Assembly: GCF_030317115.1 (NCBI RefSeq)
Contig: NZ_JASZYF010000014.1
Span: forward strand, 57,138 to 121,137
Reading direction: 5' to 3'
Source of the DNA: Variovorax gracilis
Lineage (GTDB): Bacteria > Pseudomonadota > Gammaproteobacteria > Burkholderiales > Burkholderiaceae_C
Length of the DNA: 64,000 nt
Each line of letters opens with the position of its first letter. Position 1 is the stretch's first letter. The translations under genes and the position numbers were made by a program. The notes under the pieces were generated by a model, which made no database searches, had not been told where the DNA came from, and worked only from the letters and a program-made list of their open reading frames with translations. Below, in pieces: positions 45,136 through 54,807 of this stretch.

Positions 45136-46302
45136 ATGAGCACCCGCATCGCACGCACCACGCTGACAGCCCTCGCGTTGGCATCCATCGCCACGCTCGG
45201 CCATGCCCAACAGGGCAAGCTCAAGGTGGGCCTGATGCTTCCGTTCAGCGGCACCTACGCGGCGCTCGGCGTGGCCATCGAAAACGGCTTCAAGCTGCGT
45301 CTCGACGAACAGGGCGGCAAGCTCGGCGGCCGCGAGATCGAGTTCGTCAAGGTCGACGACGAATCCGATCCGGCCAAGGCCACGGACAACGTCAACAAGC
45401 TGATCAAGCGCGACAACGTCGACGTCATCATCGGCACCGTGCACTCCGGCGTCGCGATGGCGATGGCCAAGGCGGCCAAGGAAAGCGGCACCGTGCTGAT
45501 CGTGCCCAACGCCGGCGCCGATGCGGTCACCGGCCCGATGTGTGCGCCGAACATCTTCCGCAGTTCGTTCTCGAACTGGCAGCCCGCCTACGCCATGGGC
45601 GAAGTCGCCGGCAAGGACGGCAAGAAGAAGGCCATGACCATCACCTGGAAGTACGCGGCCGGCGACGAGTCGGTGGCCGGCTTCAAGGAAGGCTTCGAGA
45701 AGGCGGGCGGCAAGGTCGAGAAGCAGCTCACCGTGCCCTTCCCGAACGTCGAGTTCCAGGCACTGCTGACCGAGATCGCGGCGGCCAAGCCGGATGTGGT
45801 GTATGCATTCTTCGCGGGCGGCGGCGCGGTCAAGTTCGTCAAGGACTATGCGGCGGCCGGCCTCAACAAGACCATTCCGCTCGTCGGCCCCGGCTTCCTG
45901 ACCGACGGCACGCTCGAAGCGCAAGGCGCTGCCGCGCAAGGCATGCAGACCACGCTGCACTATGCCGACGGCCTGAACACGCCGCGCGACACCAGCTTCC
46001 GCACCGCGTATGCCAAGGCCTTCAAGCTGCAGCCCGACGTGTATGCGGTGCAGGGCTACGACGCAGCGCAGATGCTGGCGGTCGGCCTCGGCGCGGTGAA
46101 GGGCGACATCACGAAGAAGGCCGAGTTCGCCTCCGCCATCGAGAAGGCCAAGATCGACAGTCCGCGCGGCACTTTCACGATGAACAAGGCACACAACCCG
46201 GTGCAGGACATCTACCTGCGCAAGGTCGAGGGCAATGAGAACAAGGTGGTGAACATCGCGGTCAAGAACCTCGCCGACCCTGCCCGCGGCTGCAAGCTGT
46301 AG
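45136..46302 (+). CDS. LIV-type ABC transporter substrate-binding protein (likely benzoate)
   Basis: The 388-residue periplasmic protein has a signal peptide (ALASIATLGHAQ) and the Peripla_BP_6 motif LKVGLMLPFSGTYAALGVAIENGFKLRL. It starts the five-gene importer that follows the box genes, a common neighbour in box clusters, so benzoate or a benzoate analogue is the likely ligand. A CAAGGAG site precedes ATG 45136. Confidence 0.9.
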   Translation: MSTRIARTTLTALALASIATLGHAQQGKLKVGLMLPFSGTYAALGVAIENGFKLRLDEQGGKLGGREIEFVKVDDESDPAKATDNVNKLIKRDNVDVIIGTVHSGVAMAMAKAAKESGTVLIVPNAGADAVTGPMCAPNIFRSSFSNWQPAYAMGEVAGKDGKKKAMTITWKYAAGDESVAGFKEGFEKAGGKVEKQLTVPFPNVEFQALLTEIAAAKPDVVYAFFAGGGAVKFVKDYAAAGLNKTIPLVGPGFLTDGTLEAQGAAAQGMQTTLHYADGLNTPRDTSFRTAYAKAFKLQPDVYAVQGYDAAQMLAVGLGAVKGDITKKAEFASAIEKAKIDSPRGTFTMNKAHNPVQDIYLRKVEGNENKVVNIAVKNLADPARGCKL

Positions 46303-46307
46303 AAAAA

Positions 46308-46404
46308 CTCGCCCCCAGGCTGCGCGCACTTCGTGTCGCTTCGCCCACCCCCTGCCGGGGGCGACACCGGCGGACCGGCAAAGCCGGTTCCGCGGTGTTT
46401 CCCG
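46308..46404 (+). repeat. Intergenic repeat copy 3 (inverted)
   Basis: This copy of the element at 36016 and 37586 is in reverse orientation (starts CTCGCCCCCAGGC, ends GGTTCCGCGGTGTTTCCC). It lies between the binding-protein and first permease genes. It may act as an mRNA stabiliser or as a brake that keeps binding protein above permease. Confidence 0.82.
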
Positions 46405-46449
46405 AAGGTCGCTGATGACTCCCAACGAAATTAACCAAGAATCTTCAAC

Positions 46450-47322
46450 GTGGACTTCGGTACCTTTCTCGTTCAGTGCCTGAACTCCGTGCAGTACGGG
46501 CTGCTGCTGTTCCTCGTCGCCTCCGGGCTGACGCTGATCTTCGGGATCATGGGCGTGATCAACCTCGCCCACGGCAGCTTCTACATGCTGGGCGCCTACA
46601 TGGCGTTCGCGCTCTCGCCGCTCTTCGGCGACCAGTTCATCGTGATGCTGGTGGCAGGCGTGGTGCTCGCCGCCGTCTTCGGCTATGTGCTGGAATGGGC
46701 CTTCTTCAGCTACCTCTACCAGCGGGACCACCTGCAGCAGGTGCTGATGACCTACGGGCTGATCCTCGTCTTCGAGGAACTGCGCTCGCTGCTGGTCGGC
46801 AATGACGTGCACGGCGTGAAGGCCCCGCCCTGGCTCGAAGGCAGCTTCGCGCTGGGCGACCTCATGAGCTATCCGTGGTACCGCCTCTTCGCCTCGGCGG
46901 CGTGCGTGGTGCTGGCGATCGCGCTGTACTACGTGGTCAACCGCACGCGGCTGGGCATGATGATCCGCGCCGGTGCGAGCAACCGCGACATGGTGCGCGG
47001 GCTGGGCATCGACATCCGGCGCCTCTACCGCATCGTCTTCGCGGCCGGCGTGGCGCTCGCGGCGCTGGCCGGGATGATCGCGGCGCCGATGTCCTCGGTC
47101 TATCCGGGCATGGGTTCGAGCGTGCTGATCATCTGTTTCGTGGTGGTGGTGATCGGCGGCATCGGCTCGATCACCGGTGCGCTGGTGGCTTCGCTGCTGG
47201 TGGGCTTTGTCGACACCTTCGGCAAGGTGTTCTTCGCCGAGCTGAGCGGCATGGGGGTGTATGTCCTGATGGCCATCGTGCTCATCTGGCGCCCGGAAGG
47301 TCTCATGGGGCGCAAGGTCTGA
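46450..47322 (+). CDS. LIV-type ABC permease (LivH-like)
   Basis: The 290-residue membrane protein starts at GTG 46450 (MDFGTFLVQCLNSVQYGLL), with the LivH start pattern SGLTLIFGIMGVINLAHGSFYMLGAYM and a terminal LIWRPEGLMG. About eight membrane helices are visible. It forms half of the translocation pore with the next gene, 2 nt downstream. The ribosome site is weak and the start codon rare. Confidence 0.9.
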   Translation: MDFGTFLVQCLNSVQYGLLLFLVASGLTLIFGIMGVINLAHGSFYMLGAYMAFALSPLFGDQFIVMLVAGVVLAAVFGYVLEWAFFSYLYQRDHLQQVLMTYGLILVFEELRSLLVGNDVHGVKAPPWLEGSFALGDLMSYPWYRLFASAACVVLAIALYYVVNRTRLGMMIRAGASNRDMVRGLGIDIRRLYRIVFAAGVALAALAGMIAAPMSSVYPGMGSSVLIICFVVVVIGGIGSITGALVASLLVGFVDTFGKVFFAELSGMGVYVLMAIVLIWRPEGLMGRKV

Positions 47323-47324
47323 AC

Positions 47325-48275
47325 ATGCAACGCATCTCGCATTTCATCCCCCTGCTCTGCGCCATCGCGCTGGCCGTGCTCGGCCCGACGCTGAGCCCCT
47401 ATCTCTCGGACCTGGTCGTGAAGGTGATGATCCTTTCGATCTTCGCGCTGAGCCTCGAATTGCTGGTCGGCATGACCGGCCTCGTGAGCCTCGGCCACGC
47501 GGCCTTCTATGGCATCGGCGCCTATGCGACGGTGCTGGGCTCGGGCAAGGAAGGCGGCTCGATCGCCTTGCTGCTGCCGCTGGCGATGGGCTGCGCGGCG
47601 GCATACGCCCTCGTCGTCGGCGCGCTGAGCCTGCGCACGCGCGGCGTGTACTTCATCATGGTCACGCTGGCCTTCGCGCAGATGGCCTTCTTCGTGTTCC
47701 ACGACACCGCGTTGGGCGGCGGCAGCGACGGCATCTACATGTACATCCGACCGGCATTGGGCGCGCTGGACATGGAGAACCGCGTCGTGCAGTTCTATTT
47801 CGTGCTGGCTGCGCTCGCGGGCACCTACGGCTTTCTCGCGCTGATCCGGCGCTCGCGCTTCGGCGCCGCACTGGCCGGCATCCGCGTCAACGAGCAGCGC
47901 ATGCGCGCGGCGGGCTTCCCGGTGTACGGCTACAAGCTCGCGGCTTTCGTGATCGCGGGCGCGCTCGCCGGCCTGGCGGGCTTCCTCGTGGCGTCGCGCG
48001 ATGGCGTGGTCAACCCCGAACTGCTCGCATGGCACAACTCGGGCGAGGTGCTGCTGATGATCATCCTGGGTGGCCTCGGCCACCTGCGCGGCGCGGTGAT
48101 CGGCGCCGTCGCCTTCACGCTGCTGAAGGAACTGCTGTCCACGCATGCCATCGTCGGGCCGCTGGCCGACCATTGGCAACTGACGCTGGGGCTTGCCATC
48201 ATTGCCTTCGTCGCCTTGCTGCCCAAGGGCATCATCGGGATTGCGTCGCGGATCTCGCCGAAGGGGGCCGCATGA
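47325..48275 (+). CDS. LIV-type ABC permease (LivM-like)
   Basis: The 316-residue protein has LivM features: SLELLVGMTGLVSLGHAAFYGIGAYA, RTRGVYFIMVTLAFAQM, and the conserved GVVNPELLAWHNSGEVLLMIILGGLGHLRG. It pairs with the LivH-like permease. The stop overlaps the LivG-like start by 4 nt. Confidence 0.91.
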   Translation: MQRISHFIPLLCAIALAVLGPTLSPYLSDLVVKVMILSIFALSLELLVGMTGLVSLGHAAFYGIGAYATVLGSGKEGGSIALLLPLAMGCAAAYALVVGALSLRTRGVYFIMVTLAFAQMAFFVFHDTALGGGSDGIYMYIRPALGALDMENRVVQFYFVLAALAGTYGFLALIRRSRFGAALAGIRVNEQRMRAAGFPVYGYKLAAFVIAGALAGLAGFLVASRDGVVNPELLAWHNSGEVLLMIILGGLGHLRGAVIGAVAFTLLKELLSTHAIVGPLADHWQLTLGLAIIAFVALLPKGIIGIASRISPKGAA

Positions 48276-49018
48276 GCACCCTTCTTGCGGTCGATACGCT
48301 GACGCGCCGCTTCGGCGGCCTGGTCGCCGTCAATGCCGTGACACTGGACCTGCGTCGTGGCGAAGTGCATGCCGTGATCGGCACCAACGGCGCCGGCAAG
48401 TCCACGCTGATCAACATGCTCTCGGGCGAGATCAGCGCTTCCGACGGGCGTATCTCGCTCGACGGCGAGGACATCACGCAGCGCGCGCAGTTCCGCCGCG
48501 CGCTGGCGGGCGTGGGCCGCAGCTACCAGCGCACGACGATCTTTCCGGAATTCACCGTGCTCGAGAACTGCCGGCTCGCCGCGCAGGCCGCGACGCCGCG
48601 ACCGTGGGCCATCTGGCAATCGTCGAAGCAATGCGCCACGAGCAATGCCGCGGCGCGTGAATCCCTCTCGGCCGCCGGCCTTGAAGCCGTGGCCGATCGC
48701 ATTGCAGGCACGCTGAGCCATGGCGCCAAGCGCCAGCTCGAAGTCGCGATGTGCCTGGCGACCAAGCCGCGCGTGCTGCTGCTCGACGAACCCTTGGCCG
48801 GCATGGGTGCGGAGGAGACGGAGCGCATGCTCGGGCTGCTGTCGAACCTCAAGGCCTCGCACGCGATTCTTCTGGTCGAGCACGACATGGATGCGGTGTT
48901 CCGGATCGCCGACCGCATCACGGTGATGGTCAACGGCACGGTGATCGCGACGGGTGATCCCGCGTCGATTCGTACCAACCCCGAAGTTCGTACCGCTTAT
49001 CTTGGCGAGGATCACTGA
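48272..49018 (+). CDS. LIV-type ABC ATPase (LivG-like)
   Basis: The 248-residue ATPase has Walker A GTNGAGKST, signature LSHGAKRQL and Walker B LLLDEPLAG with the H-loop EHDMD. The signature starts LSHGA rather than LSGGQ, a known LivG variant. It drives the box-linked importer with the next gene. Confidence 0.92.
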   Translation: MSTLLAVDTLTRRFGGLVAVNAVTLDLRRGEVHAVIGTNGAGKSTLINMLSGEISASDGRISLDGEDITQRAQFRRALAGVGRSYQRTTIFPEFTVLENCRLAAQAATPRPWAIWQSSKQCATSNAAARESLSAAGLEAVADRIAGTLSHGAKRQLEVAMCLATKPRVLLLDEPLAGMGAEETERMLGLLSNLKASHAILLVEHDMDAVFRIADRITVMVNGTVIATGDPASIRTNPEVRTAYLGEDH

Positions 49019-49019
49019 G

Positions 49020-49721
49020 ATGCTGCAGATCCAGGACCTCAATACCTACTACGGCGACAGCCACATCCTGCGCGGGGTGGATGTCGAGATCCCAGCGGCC
49101 ACCTCCGTTGGCCTCCTCGGCCGCAACGGCATGGGCAAGACCACGTTGATCCGTTCGTTGATGGGCTACGTGCGCCCGGCTTCCGGCCATGTGCGGCTCG
49201 ACGCCCAGGAAGTCACCGGCTGGGTGCCCGAGAAAATGGCACGCCGCGGCATCGGCTACGTGCCCGAGGGCCGTGGCATCTTCCCGAACCTCTCGGTGCG
49301 CGAGAACCTCGTGATGAGCGCGCGCGCTGGCATCGACGGCAAGCGCGACTGGACCTTCGACCGCGTGATGGCGACCTTCCCGCGGCTGACGGAACGCCTC
49401 TCGCACGGCGGCCAGCAACTATCGGGCGGCGAGCAGCAGATGCTCTCCATCGGCCGCGCACTGATGACCAACCCGCGCCTCATGATCCTCGACGAAGCGA
49501 CCGAGGGCCTGGCGCCGCTGATCGTGGCCGAGATCTGGCGCGTGATCAGCGACATCCGCGCGACCGGCATCGCGACGCTGATCGTCGACCGCGACTGGCG
49601 CAAGGTGCTCGCGCACACCGACCGGGCGGTGGTGATGGAGAAGGGCCGCATCGTGCGGCACGGCGCGTCGGCGGAGCTGGTGGCTGCGCCGGATGTGCTG
49701 GAGGAACTGCTCGGCGTGTGA
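49020..49721 (+). CDS. LIV-type ABC ATPase (LivF-like)
   Basis: The 233-residue ATPase has Walker A GRNGMGKTT, signature LSGGEQQ and Walker B LMILDEATEGLAP. The switch stretch reads LIVDRDWRK, where most LivF proteins have VEQN; the usual H-loop His is not evident. That may slow or alter hydrolysis and is typical of some aromatic-acid importers. It is the last gene of the benzoate block. Confidence 0.9.
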   Translation: MLQIQDLNTYYGDSHILRGVDVEIPAATSVGLLGRNGMGKTTLIRSLMGYVRPASGHVRLDAQEVTGWVPEKMARRGIGYVPEGRGIFPNLSVRENLVMSARAGIDGKRDWTFDRVMATFPRLTERLSHGGQQLSGGEQQMLSIGRALMTNPRLMILDEATEGLAPLIVAEIWRVISDIRATGIATLIVDRDWRKVLAHTDRAVVMEKGRIVRHGASAELVAAPDVLEELLGV

Positions 49722-49834
49722 GCGATGGCGGTCCGTTGGCCAGGGATGGCTTGACGACCATGCGCATGCTGTCGGCGCTCGATTGCGAAGCTCGCCTTCG
49801 AGTGCCAAAATTTCCGCCCTTCAGGAGAACCGCC

Positions 49835-51643
49835 ATGCCATCGCATCGATCTCCCCTGCCGCGGCGTCGGCGCGGCGTCTACGCTGCGTCTGCGTGCATC
49901 CTCGCTTCGACCGGGTTGCTGGTGGCGGATGGCGTCGGTGCCGGCCGCTCCTCCGACATCTTCGATCCGCTGCTGTCGCCAGCCGGCGGCGTGTGCGGCC
50001 CCGTCGTCTCCGGCCCTCCCGAATTGCTGAAGGCGCTGATCCGTGTGGCGAACCAGACCGCGCCGCCGGCGGATGCGGCCGGTAGCGAGCCGCCGCTCTA
50101 CAAGAACCTGGGCTCGCTCCAGTTCCGCATCACGACCCGCAGCGCCCAGGCGCAGGCGTACTTCAACCAGGGCTTGCGGCTGGCGTTCGGCTTCAACCAC
50201 GCCGAGGCGCAGCGTGCCTTCCAGGCCGCGCAAAAGCTCGACCCTCAATGCGCGATGTGCTTCTGGGGCGAAGCCTATGTGCTCGGCTCCAACATCAACG
50301 TGCCGATGATGCCGGAGGCCAACGCGCCGGCCGTGGCGGCCCTGGGCAAGGCGGTCGCTCTCAGGGGCGGCGCCAGCTTGAAGGAGCAGGCACTGATCGG
50401 CGCACTCGAAAAGCGCTATGCCGCGAATCCGCCACCCGATCGCGCACCGCTCGATGCGGCCTATGCCGATGCGATGAAGGCCGTCGCGACCGCCTTTCCC
50501 ACCGACAACACGGTGCTGACGCTCTACGCCGAAGCCGCAATGGACACGCAGCCCTGGGACTACTGGGAAGCGGGCGGCGCCAAGCCGAAGGGGCGCGGCG
50601 CGGACATCGTCGGCGCGCTCGAGACGGTGCTCCAGCGCGACCCGGCGCATGCCGGCGCCATCCATCTCTACATCCACGCCATGGAAGCGTCCACCAAGCC
50701 CGAGAAGGCCCTGCCCTACGCCAACCGCCTCGCGGCGCTGATGCCGGGTGCGGGCCACATCGTCCACATGCCAGCGCACATCTACTACCGCGTGGGCATG
50801 TACCGCGACTCGATGACGCTCAACCGCAAGGCGGCGCAGGTCGACGAGAACTACTTCAAGACCTCGCCGTCGGACCCGATCTACAAGACAGCCTACTACC
50901 CGCACAACATCCACTTCGTGCTGGTGTCGGCGCAGATGGGCGGCGACGGCAAGACGGCGGTGGAGTCGGCGAGGAAGCTCGACGCCTCGGTGCCGATGGA
51001 GGTCGTGAAGGCATTCCCGATCCTGCAGCCGATCAAGTCCGCGCCCTTCGCGGCGCATGCGCGCTTCAGCGACGCGGACACCATCCTCAAGCTCTCGCCG
51101 CCGGGCGACGATGCGGCACTGGTCTCGACCATGTACCACTACGCCCGCGCCATTGCCTTCGCATCGCAGAAGGACAAGGCCGGCGCGCAGAAGGAGATCG
51201 ACGCCATCGAGACCATCGAACGCACGGCCGACTACAAGGCCTTCGAGGCGTGGGCGCTGCCGGCGAGGGAGATCATCCGCACCGCGGGCCTCGTGGCGGC
51301 GGCGCGGCTCGCCGACGCGAACGGCGACCTCGACGGGGCCGCCAAGCTCTATTCGGATGCCATCAAGATCGAGGACACCATCCCCTACACCGAACCGCCC
51401 TTCTGGTACTACCCGGTGCGGCAGTCGCTCGGCTCGGTGAAGCTGCGCCAGGGCAAGCTCGACGAGGCCCAGCAAGCGTTTCGCGATTCGCTGGTCCACG
51501 TGCGCAACAACGGCTGGGCGCTCGCGGGGCTGGTGGAGGTGGAGCGCAAGCGAGGCGATGCATCGGCCGAACGGGCCGCGAAGGGTGCCTATGAGCGCGC
51601 GTGGTTCGGGCCGCGCAGCGGGCCGGACCTGGCTCGGCTCTGA
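49835..51643 (+). CDS. TPR-repeat periplasmic/secreted protein
   Basis: The 602-residue protein starts at ATG 49835 with AGGAGA upstream. An N-terminal signal-like segment is followed by TPR-like helical pairs (AYFNQGLRLAFGFNHAEAQRAFQAAQKLDPQCAMC; AIHLYIHAMEAST; IVHMPAHIYYRVGMYRDSM; LDEAQQAF). The CAMCFWGEAY and HMPAHIY stretches recur in a group of uncharacterised proteobacterial TPR proteins. A binding or scaffold role is likely; no enzyme motif is seen. It is not clearly part of the ABC operon (113-nt gap). Confidence 0.78.
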   Translation: MPSHRSPLPRRRRGVYAASACILASTGLLVADGVGAGRSSDIFDPLLSPAGGVCGPVVSGPPELLKALIRVANQTAPPADAAGSEPPLYKNLGSLQFRITTRSAQAQAYFNQGLRLAFGFNHAEAQRAFQAAQKLDPQCAMCFWGEAYVLGSNINVPMMPEANAPAVAALGKAVALRGGASLKEQALIGALEKRYAANPPPDRAPLDAAYADAMKAVATAFPTDNTVLTLYAEAAMDTQPWDYWEAGGAKPKGRGADIVGALETVLQRDPAHAGAIHLYIHAMEASTKPEKALPYANRLAALMPGAGHIVHMPAHIYYRVGMYRDSMTLNRKAAQVDENYFKTSPSDPIYKTAYYPHNIHFVLVSAQMGGDGKTAVESARKLDASVPMEVVKAFPILQPIKSAPFAAHARFSDADTILKLSPPGDDAALVSTMYHYARAIAFASQKDKAGAQKEIDAIETIERTADYKAFEAWALPAREIIRTAGLVAAARLADANGDLDGAAKLYSDAIKIEDTIPYTEPPFWYYPVRQSLGSVKLRQGKLDEAQQAFRDSLVHVRNNGWALAGLVEVERKRGDASAERAAKGAYERAWFGPRSGPDLARL

Positions 51644-51658
51644 GGCCGGCCCGGCATC

Positions 51659-52366
51659 TCAAAGCACCTTCACGGCGCGCCCGATGTAGAGCACCGGGCC
51701 GGTCGGCCGGTCGAGCGGCGAACCGTCCGCCGGTTCGAGGGTCAACTCGAAAAGCTGATTCGGCTCCAGCGGCGGCAGCTTGTCGAGCGCAATCCGCAAC
51801 GTTCGCCCTGGCGTGACCAGCCCGAGCGACAGGGGGCCTCGCCACTGCTCGCCCTTGGTCCAGAACTGCAATGACTTGTTCTCCGGCACCGTCATGCTGC
51901 CGAGCGGCACCAGGCTGAGTTCACGCGACGAACTCGTCTGCACCACCCAGCCCGGCGCCTTGTCCTGCGGCGCAACGAGCACCACCAGGTACTGCGGCGG
52001 CGCGGGCGCGCCGAGCCGCGTGACGAGCACTGCCGCGAGGATGGCCGCGGTCGCGAAGCCCGCGCCCGCGAGTCCGCGCCAGAGACCGAGGCTGCTCCAC
52101 CAGCCCGGCGCAGTGGCAGGGCGCGCCTGCGCAGCCGGTGCCGCACCGACGCTCTTCTCGATGCGCGACCACAGCGCGGGCGTGGGCTCGGCCGGCGGCG
52201 CCAGCGCGGTCAGCGGCAGCAGGCGCGCCTCCCACGCCTGCACGGCGGCGCGCAATTCAGGCTCGCGGCTCATCCGTGCCTCGACGTCGCGCCGCGCAGC
52301 ACCCGACAACGTGCCCAGCACGTACTCGCCGGCAAGTGCGTCGATGTCGTCGGCAGGCTGGTTCAT
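51659..52366 (-). CDS. Anti-sigma factor (RskA/anti-sigma-K type)
   Basis: The 235-residue protein starts at ATG 52366, overlapping the sigma factor stop (ATGA). A cytoplasmic N-terminus (DDIDALAGEYVLGTLSGAARRDVEARM) and one membrane helix (GLAGAGFATAAILAAVLVTRL) are followed by a periplasmic RskA domain (FWTKGEQWRGPLSLGLVTPG...LFELTLEPADGSPLDRPTGPVLYIG). It should hold the sigma factor at the membrane until a signal causes its breakdown. Confidence 0.9.
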   Translation of the reverse strand: MNQPADDIDALAGEYVLGTLSGAARRDVEARMSREPELRAAVQAWEARLLPLTALAPPAEPTPALWSRIEKSVGAAPAAQARPATAPGWWSSLGLWRGLAGAGFATAAILAAVLVTRLGAPAPPQYLVVLVAPQDKAPGWVVQTSSSRELSLVPLGSMTVPENKSLQFWTKGEQWRGPLSLGLVTPGRTLRIALDKLPPLEPNQLFELTLEPADGSPLDRPTGPVLYIGRAVKVL

Positions 52367-52926
52367 GCCATGCACTCCCGCAGAGCGCGCATTCCGCGCT
52401 GGATCCAGGCCTTGACGGTTCCGAGCGGCGCGTGAATGCGCTGCGCGATCTCGCCGTGCGAGCAGCCTTCCACGTAGGCCAGCACGATGCAATGGCGCCG
52501 TGCCGGTTCGAGCCGGGCGAGGCACTCGTCCAGCTTGCCGAGATCCGCCCTCAGTTCGAACGGATCCATGGCGCCCGCGTGGGCGGCCAGCGCCGCCTCG
52601 TCCTGGATCGCTTCGGCGGCTTCCTCGTCGATGCTGACTTCGCGCTCGCCATGGCGGACCTTGTTCAATGCAGCGTTGCGAACGACGCTGAAGATCCAGC
52701 CGCGGCCTTCGCCACGCGCCGGATCGAAGCTCGCCGCGCGCTGCCAGATGCTCACGAAGGCATCGTGCAGCACGTCCTCGGCCAAAGCATGCTGGCGAAC
52801 GATGCGCAAGGCCACGCCGAGCAGGTAGCGGCTCTCGCGCCGGTAGATCCGCTGCAACGCCTCACGATCGCCGCGCGCGCAGGCGCTCAGCTCGGCGTCG
52901 TGATCGAAGGAGTCGGCGATGGACAA
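52363..52926 (-). CDS. ECF sigma factor, SigK-like
   Basis: The 187-residue sigma factor has region 2 (LQRIYRRESRYLLGVALRIVRQHALAEDVLHDAFVSIWQ) and region 4 (LEPARRHCIVLAYVEGCSHGEIAQRIHAPLGTVKAWIQRGM). It is co-translated with its anti-sigma. The upstream, same-strand DUF3455 lipoprotein may be part of the response. The target promoter is not known. Confidence 0.92.
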   Translation of the reverse strand: MSIADSFDHDAELSACARGDREALQRIYRRESRYLLGVALRIVRQHALAEDVLHDAFVSIWQRAASFDPARGEGRGWIFSVVRNAALNKVRHGEREVSIDEEAAEAIQDEAALAAHAGAMDPFELRADLGKLDECLARLEPARRHCIVLAYVEGCSHGEIAQRIHAPLGTVKAWIQRGMRALRECMA

Positions 52927-53005
52927 GATCGGCGTGGAGGTGCGTGGAGTTCGATGGTAGTCGAGTCACCACGCGCCGATGGCCAACGCGAGGCCTTGCC
53001 GGGCG

Positions 53006-53584
53006 TCAGGACGCCTTCCAGAAGATGTAGTCGGCCTGGTACTTGACGATCTGCTTCTGGCCCTTGCTGGCAGCCGTGCACGGCATGGCCGCCGACGCGA
53101 CGCCGCCCTGCAGCGCCACGCGCTGGATGTAGGTCACGCCGGTCATGCTCCCGCTGCCCATGGCCGGGTTGGCCTTGACGAGCTGGTAGGGAAGGCTCGT
53201 CGGGCCGGACGGTGCAACGGCAACCTGCGTGCCCGTGAGCCTGGAGCCGTCCAGCGACTCCCAGGTGGCGGGCGGGCCGTAGTACTTGCCGACCTGCTTG
53301 CCGCCGCGGTCCATGAGCTTCGCGTCGGGGCCGACGAACACCCACTCGGTCTGCCCGGGTGCATTCGCCTTGTCGGCGCACAGGTAGGTGATGTCGCCCA
53401 CGCCCACGGCCTGCATCGCGACCTGGTTGCCCGCCGGCACCTGGATCGCCGGGGGCAGGTTCGACTGCGAGAAGGGCGCGGCCGACGGGCCCGAAGTGCC
53501 CATGGTGCCGCACGCTGCGAGGAGCACCGCGCAGGATGCGGCGGCAAGAATGGTGGCCGGGCGGGCAAGGGAAGTCGAAGGCAT
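53006..53584 (-). CDS. DUF3455 lipoprotein
   Basis: The 192-residue protein has a lipobox with Cys25 (LLAACGTMG). The body has LPPAIQVPAGNQVAMQAVGVGDITYLC, WVFVGPDAKLMDRGGKQVGKYYGPPATWE and a C-terminal ADYIFWKAS, as in the DUF3455 family. Members are often near ECF sigma factors and in exported protein sets. Function unknown. Confidence 0.82.
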   Translation of the reverse strand: MPSTSLARPATILAAASCAVLLAACGTMGTSGPSAAPFSQSNLPPAIQVPAGNQVAMQAVGVGDITYLCADKANAPGQTEWVFVGPDAKLMDRGGKQVGKYYGPPATWESLDGSRLTGTQVAVAPSGPTSLPYQLVKANPAMGSGSMTGVTYIQRVALQGGVASAAMPCTAASKGQKQIVKYQADYIFWKAS

Positions 53585-53666
53585 GAGATTCTCCTGGGTT
53601 GACGATGGACAGCAGCGAATTCGCTGCTGAAGGGTCTACCCGCGAGATGCCGTTTTGGATGCACGC

Positions 53667-54684
53667 CTATTCGAGAATTGCATCCGCTGACAGGAGGCGC
53701 GCCTTCGACACGGTGATGCCGAGCGCCTTGGCGGCACGCTTGTCGATCACCAGTTCGAGCTTTGTTGCCTGCTCGAAGGGCATCTCCGCCGGCTTTCCGC
53801 CCTTGAGGATCTTGTCGACCAGGGCTGCCGCGCGCTTGAACATGGCCGGGAAATCCGACTGGTACGAAGCGATGCCGCCGCCTGTCAGAGTCGCGACCGC
53901 CCCACACGGACGGCATGCGCCGATCCAGGCACAACTGGTTGAGTCGCACCCGATGCGTGTACGTGTTGCCATCGGCGAGAACCACGAGTCCCCCGGCCCG
54001 GTCACGCTCCATCGCCGCGAGTGCACCCTCGAAGTCTTCGGGCCCTCGGGCCTCGTAGACGCGAATCCGTGTGCCCAGCGTGCGCTCCCAGGCGGCGATC
54101 CGCTCGCCCAGGCCGGTGAACGGACCCGCATTGGGATTCGCCAGGATGGCGATCAAACGGACGTTCGGCACCAGTTCGTGCACCAGTTGCAGGCGCTTGG
54201 CAAGGACCTCCTGGCTGAACGAACTGATTCCGGTGATGTTGCCGCCGGGCCGCGCCATCGTCACCGCGAGACCCATGATGACCGGGTTGTCGACGCTCGT
54301 CGCGACGATGGGCACGGTGCGCGTCGCATCCTTGACAGCCATCGTTGCGGCCGGAAACGCAGCGACGAGCACATCGGGTTCGAGCCGCAGCAGCTCCTTT
54401 GCCAGCGCCGGCAGGCGGTCGAACTTGCCGTCGGCCGACCGGATTTCGAGGATGAACTGCTGACCCTCGACGTACCCGAGTTGCTGCATGCCCAGCCGGA
54501 AAGGCTCGAGAACCGCCCTCTGCACACCCCCATCGATCGGCGACTCGATCAGGATTCCGATGCGCGCCTTGCGGCCCGTCACCTGCGCGAGGCTGATGCG
54601 CGGCAGTGCAAGGAGGGGGAGCAGCGCCGCGCAGGCCGTCCGGCGCCTCAGCCGACCATCCGCATCGAGTGATCCGGAATTCAT
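53667..54684 (-). pseudogene. ABC_sub_bind family periplasmic protein, frameshifted
   Basis: From ATG 54684 the protein reads normally through GRKARIGILIESPIDGG, QQLGYVEGQQFILEIRSADGK and VPIVATSVDNPVIMGLAVTMARPGGNITG to RRMPSVWG near 53902. The family continuation (GGGIASYQSDFPAMFKRAAALVDKILKGGKPAEMP ... LELVIDKRAAKALGITV) is found only in another minus-strand frame, to 53667. One indel between about 53880 and 53904 explains this. It may be a true pseudogene or an assembly error. The family is orphan ABC-type binding proteins. Confidence 0.8.
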
Positions 54685-54807
54685 GTTCTCCGCGTCCCCA
54701 GCGATGCCGGAAGGCATCGAAAGGGACGGTACGCCTGCGCATGTGCAGCGTCAATCGCCTCGCCTCGCCTCGCCGAATCGTGAGGAGCGGTCGGGCGTCG
54801 CGCGCGC

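Noticed and set aside
53143..53666. Read-through continuation of the frameshifted binding protein
   Set aside because: The continued frame overlaps the DUF3455 gene and gives low-complexity Ala/Arg/Pro sequence; it is a result of the frameshift.
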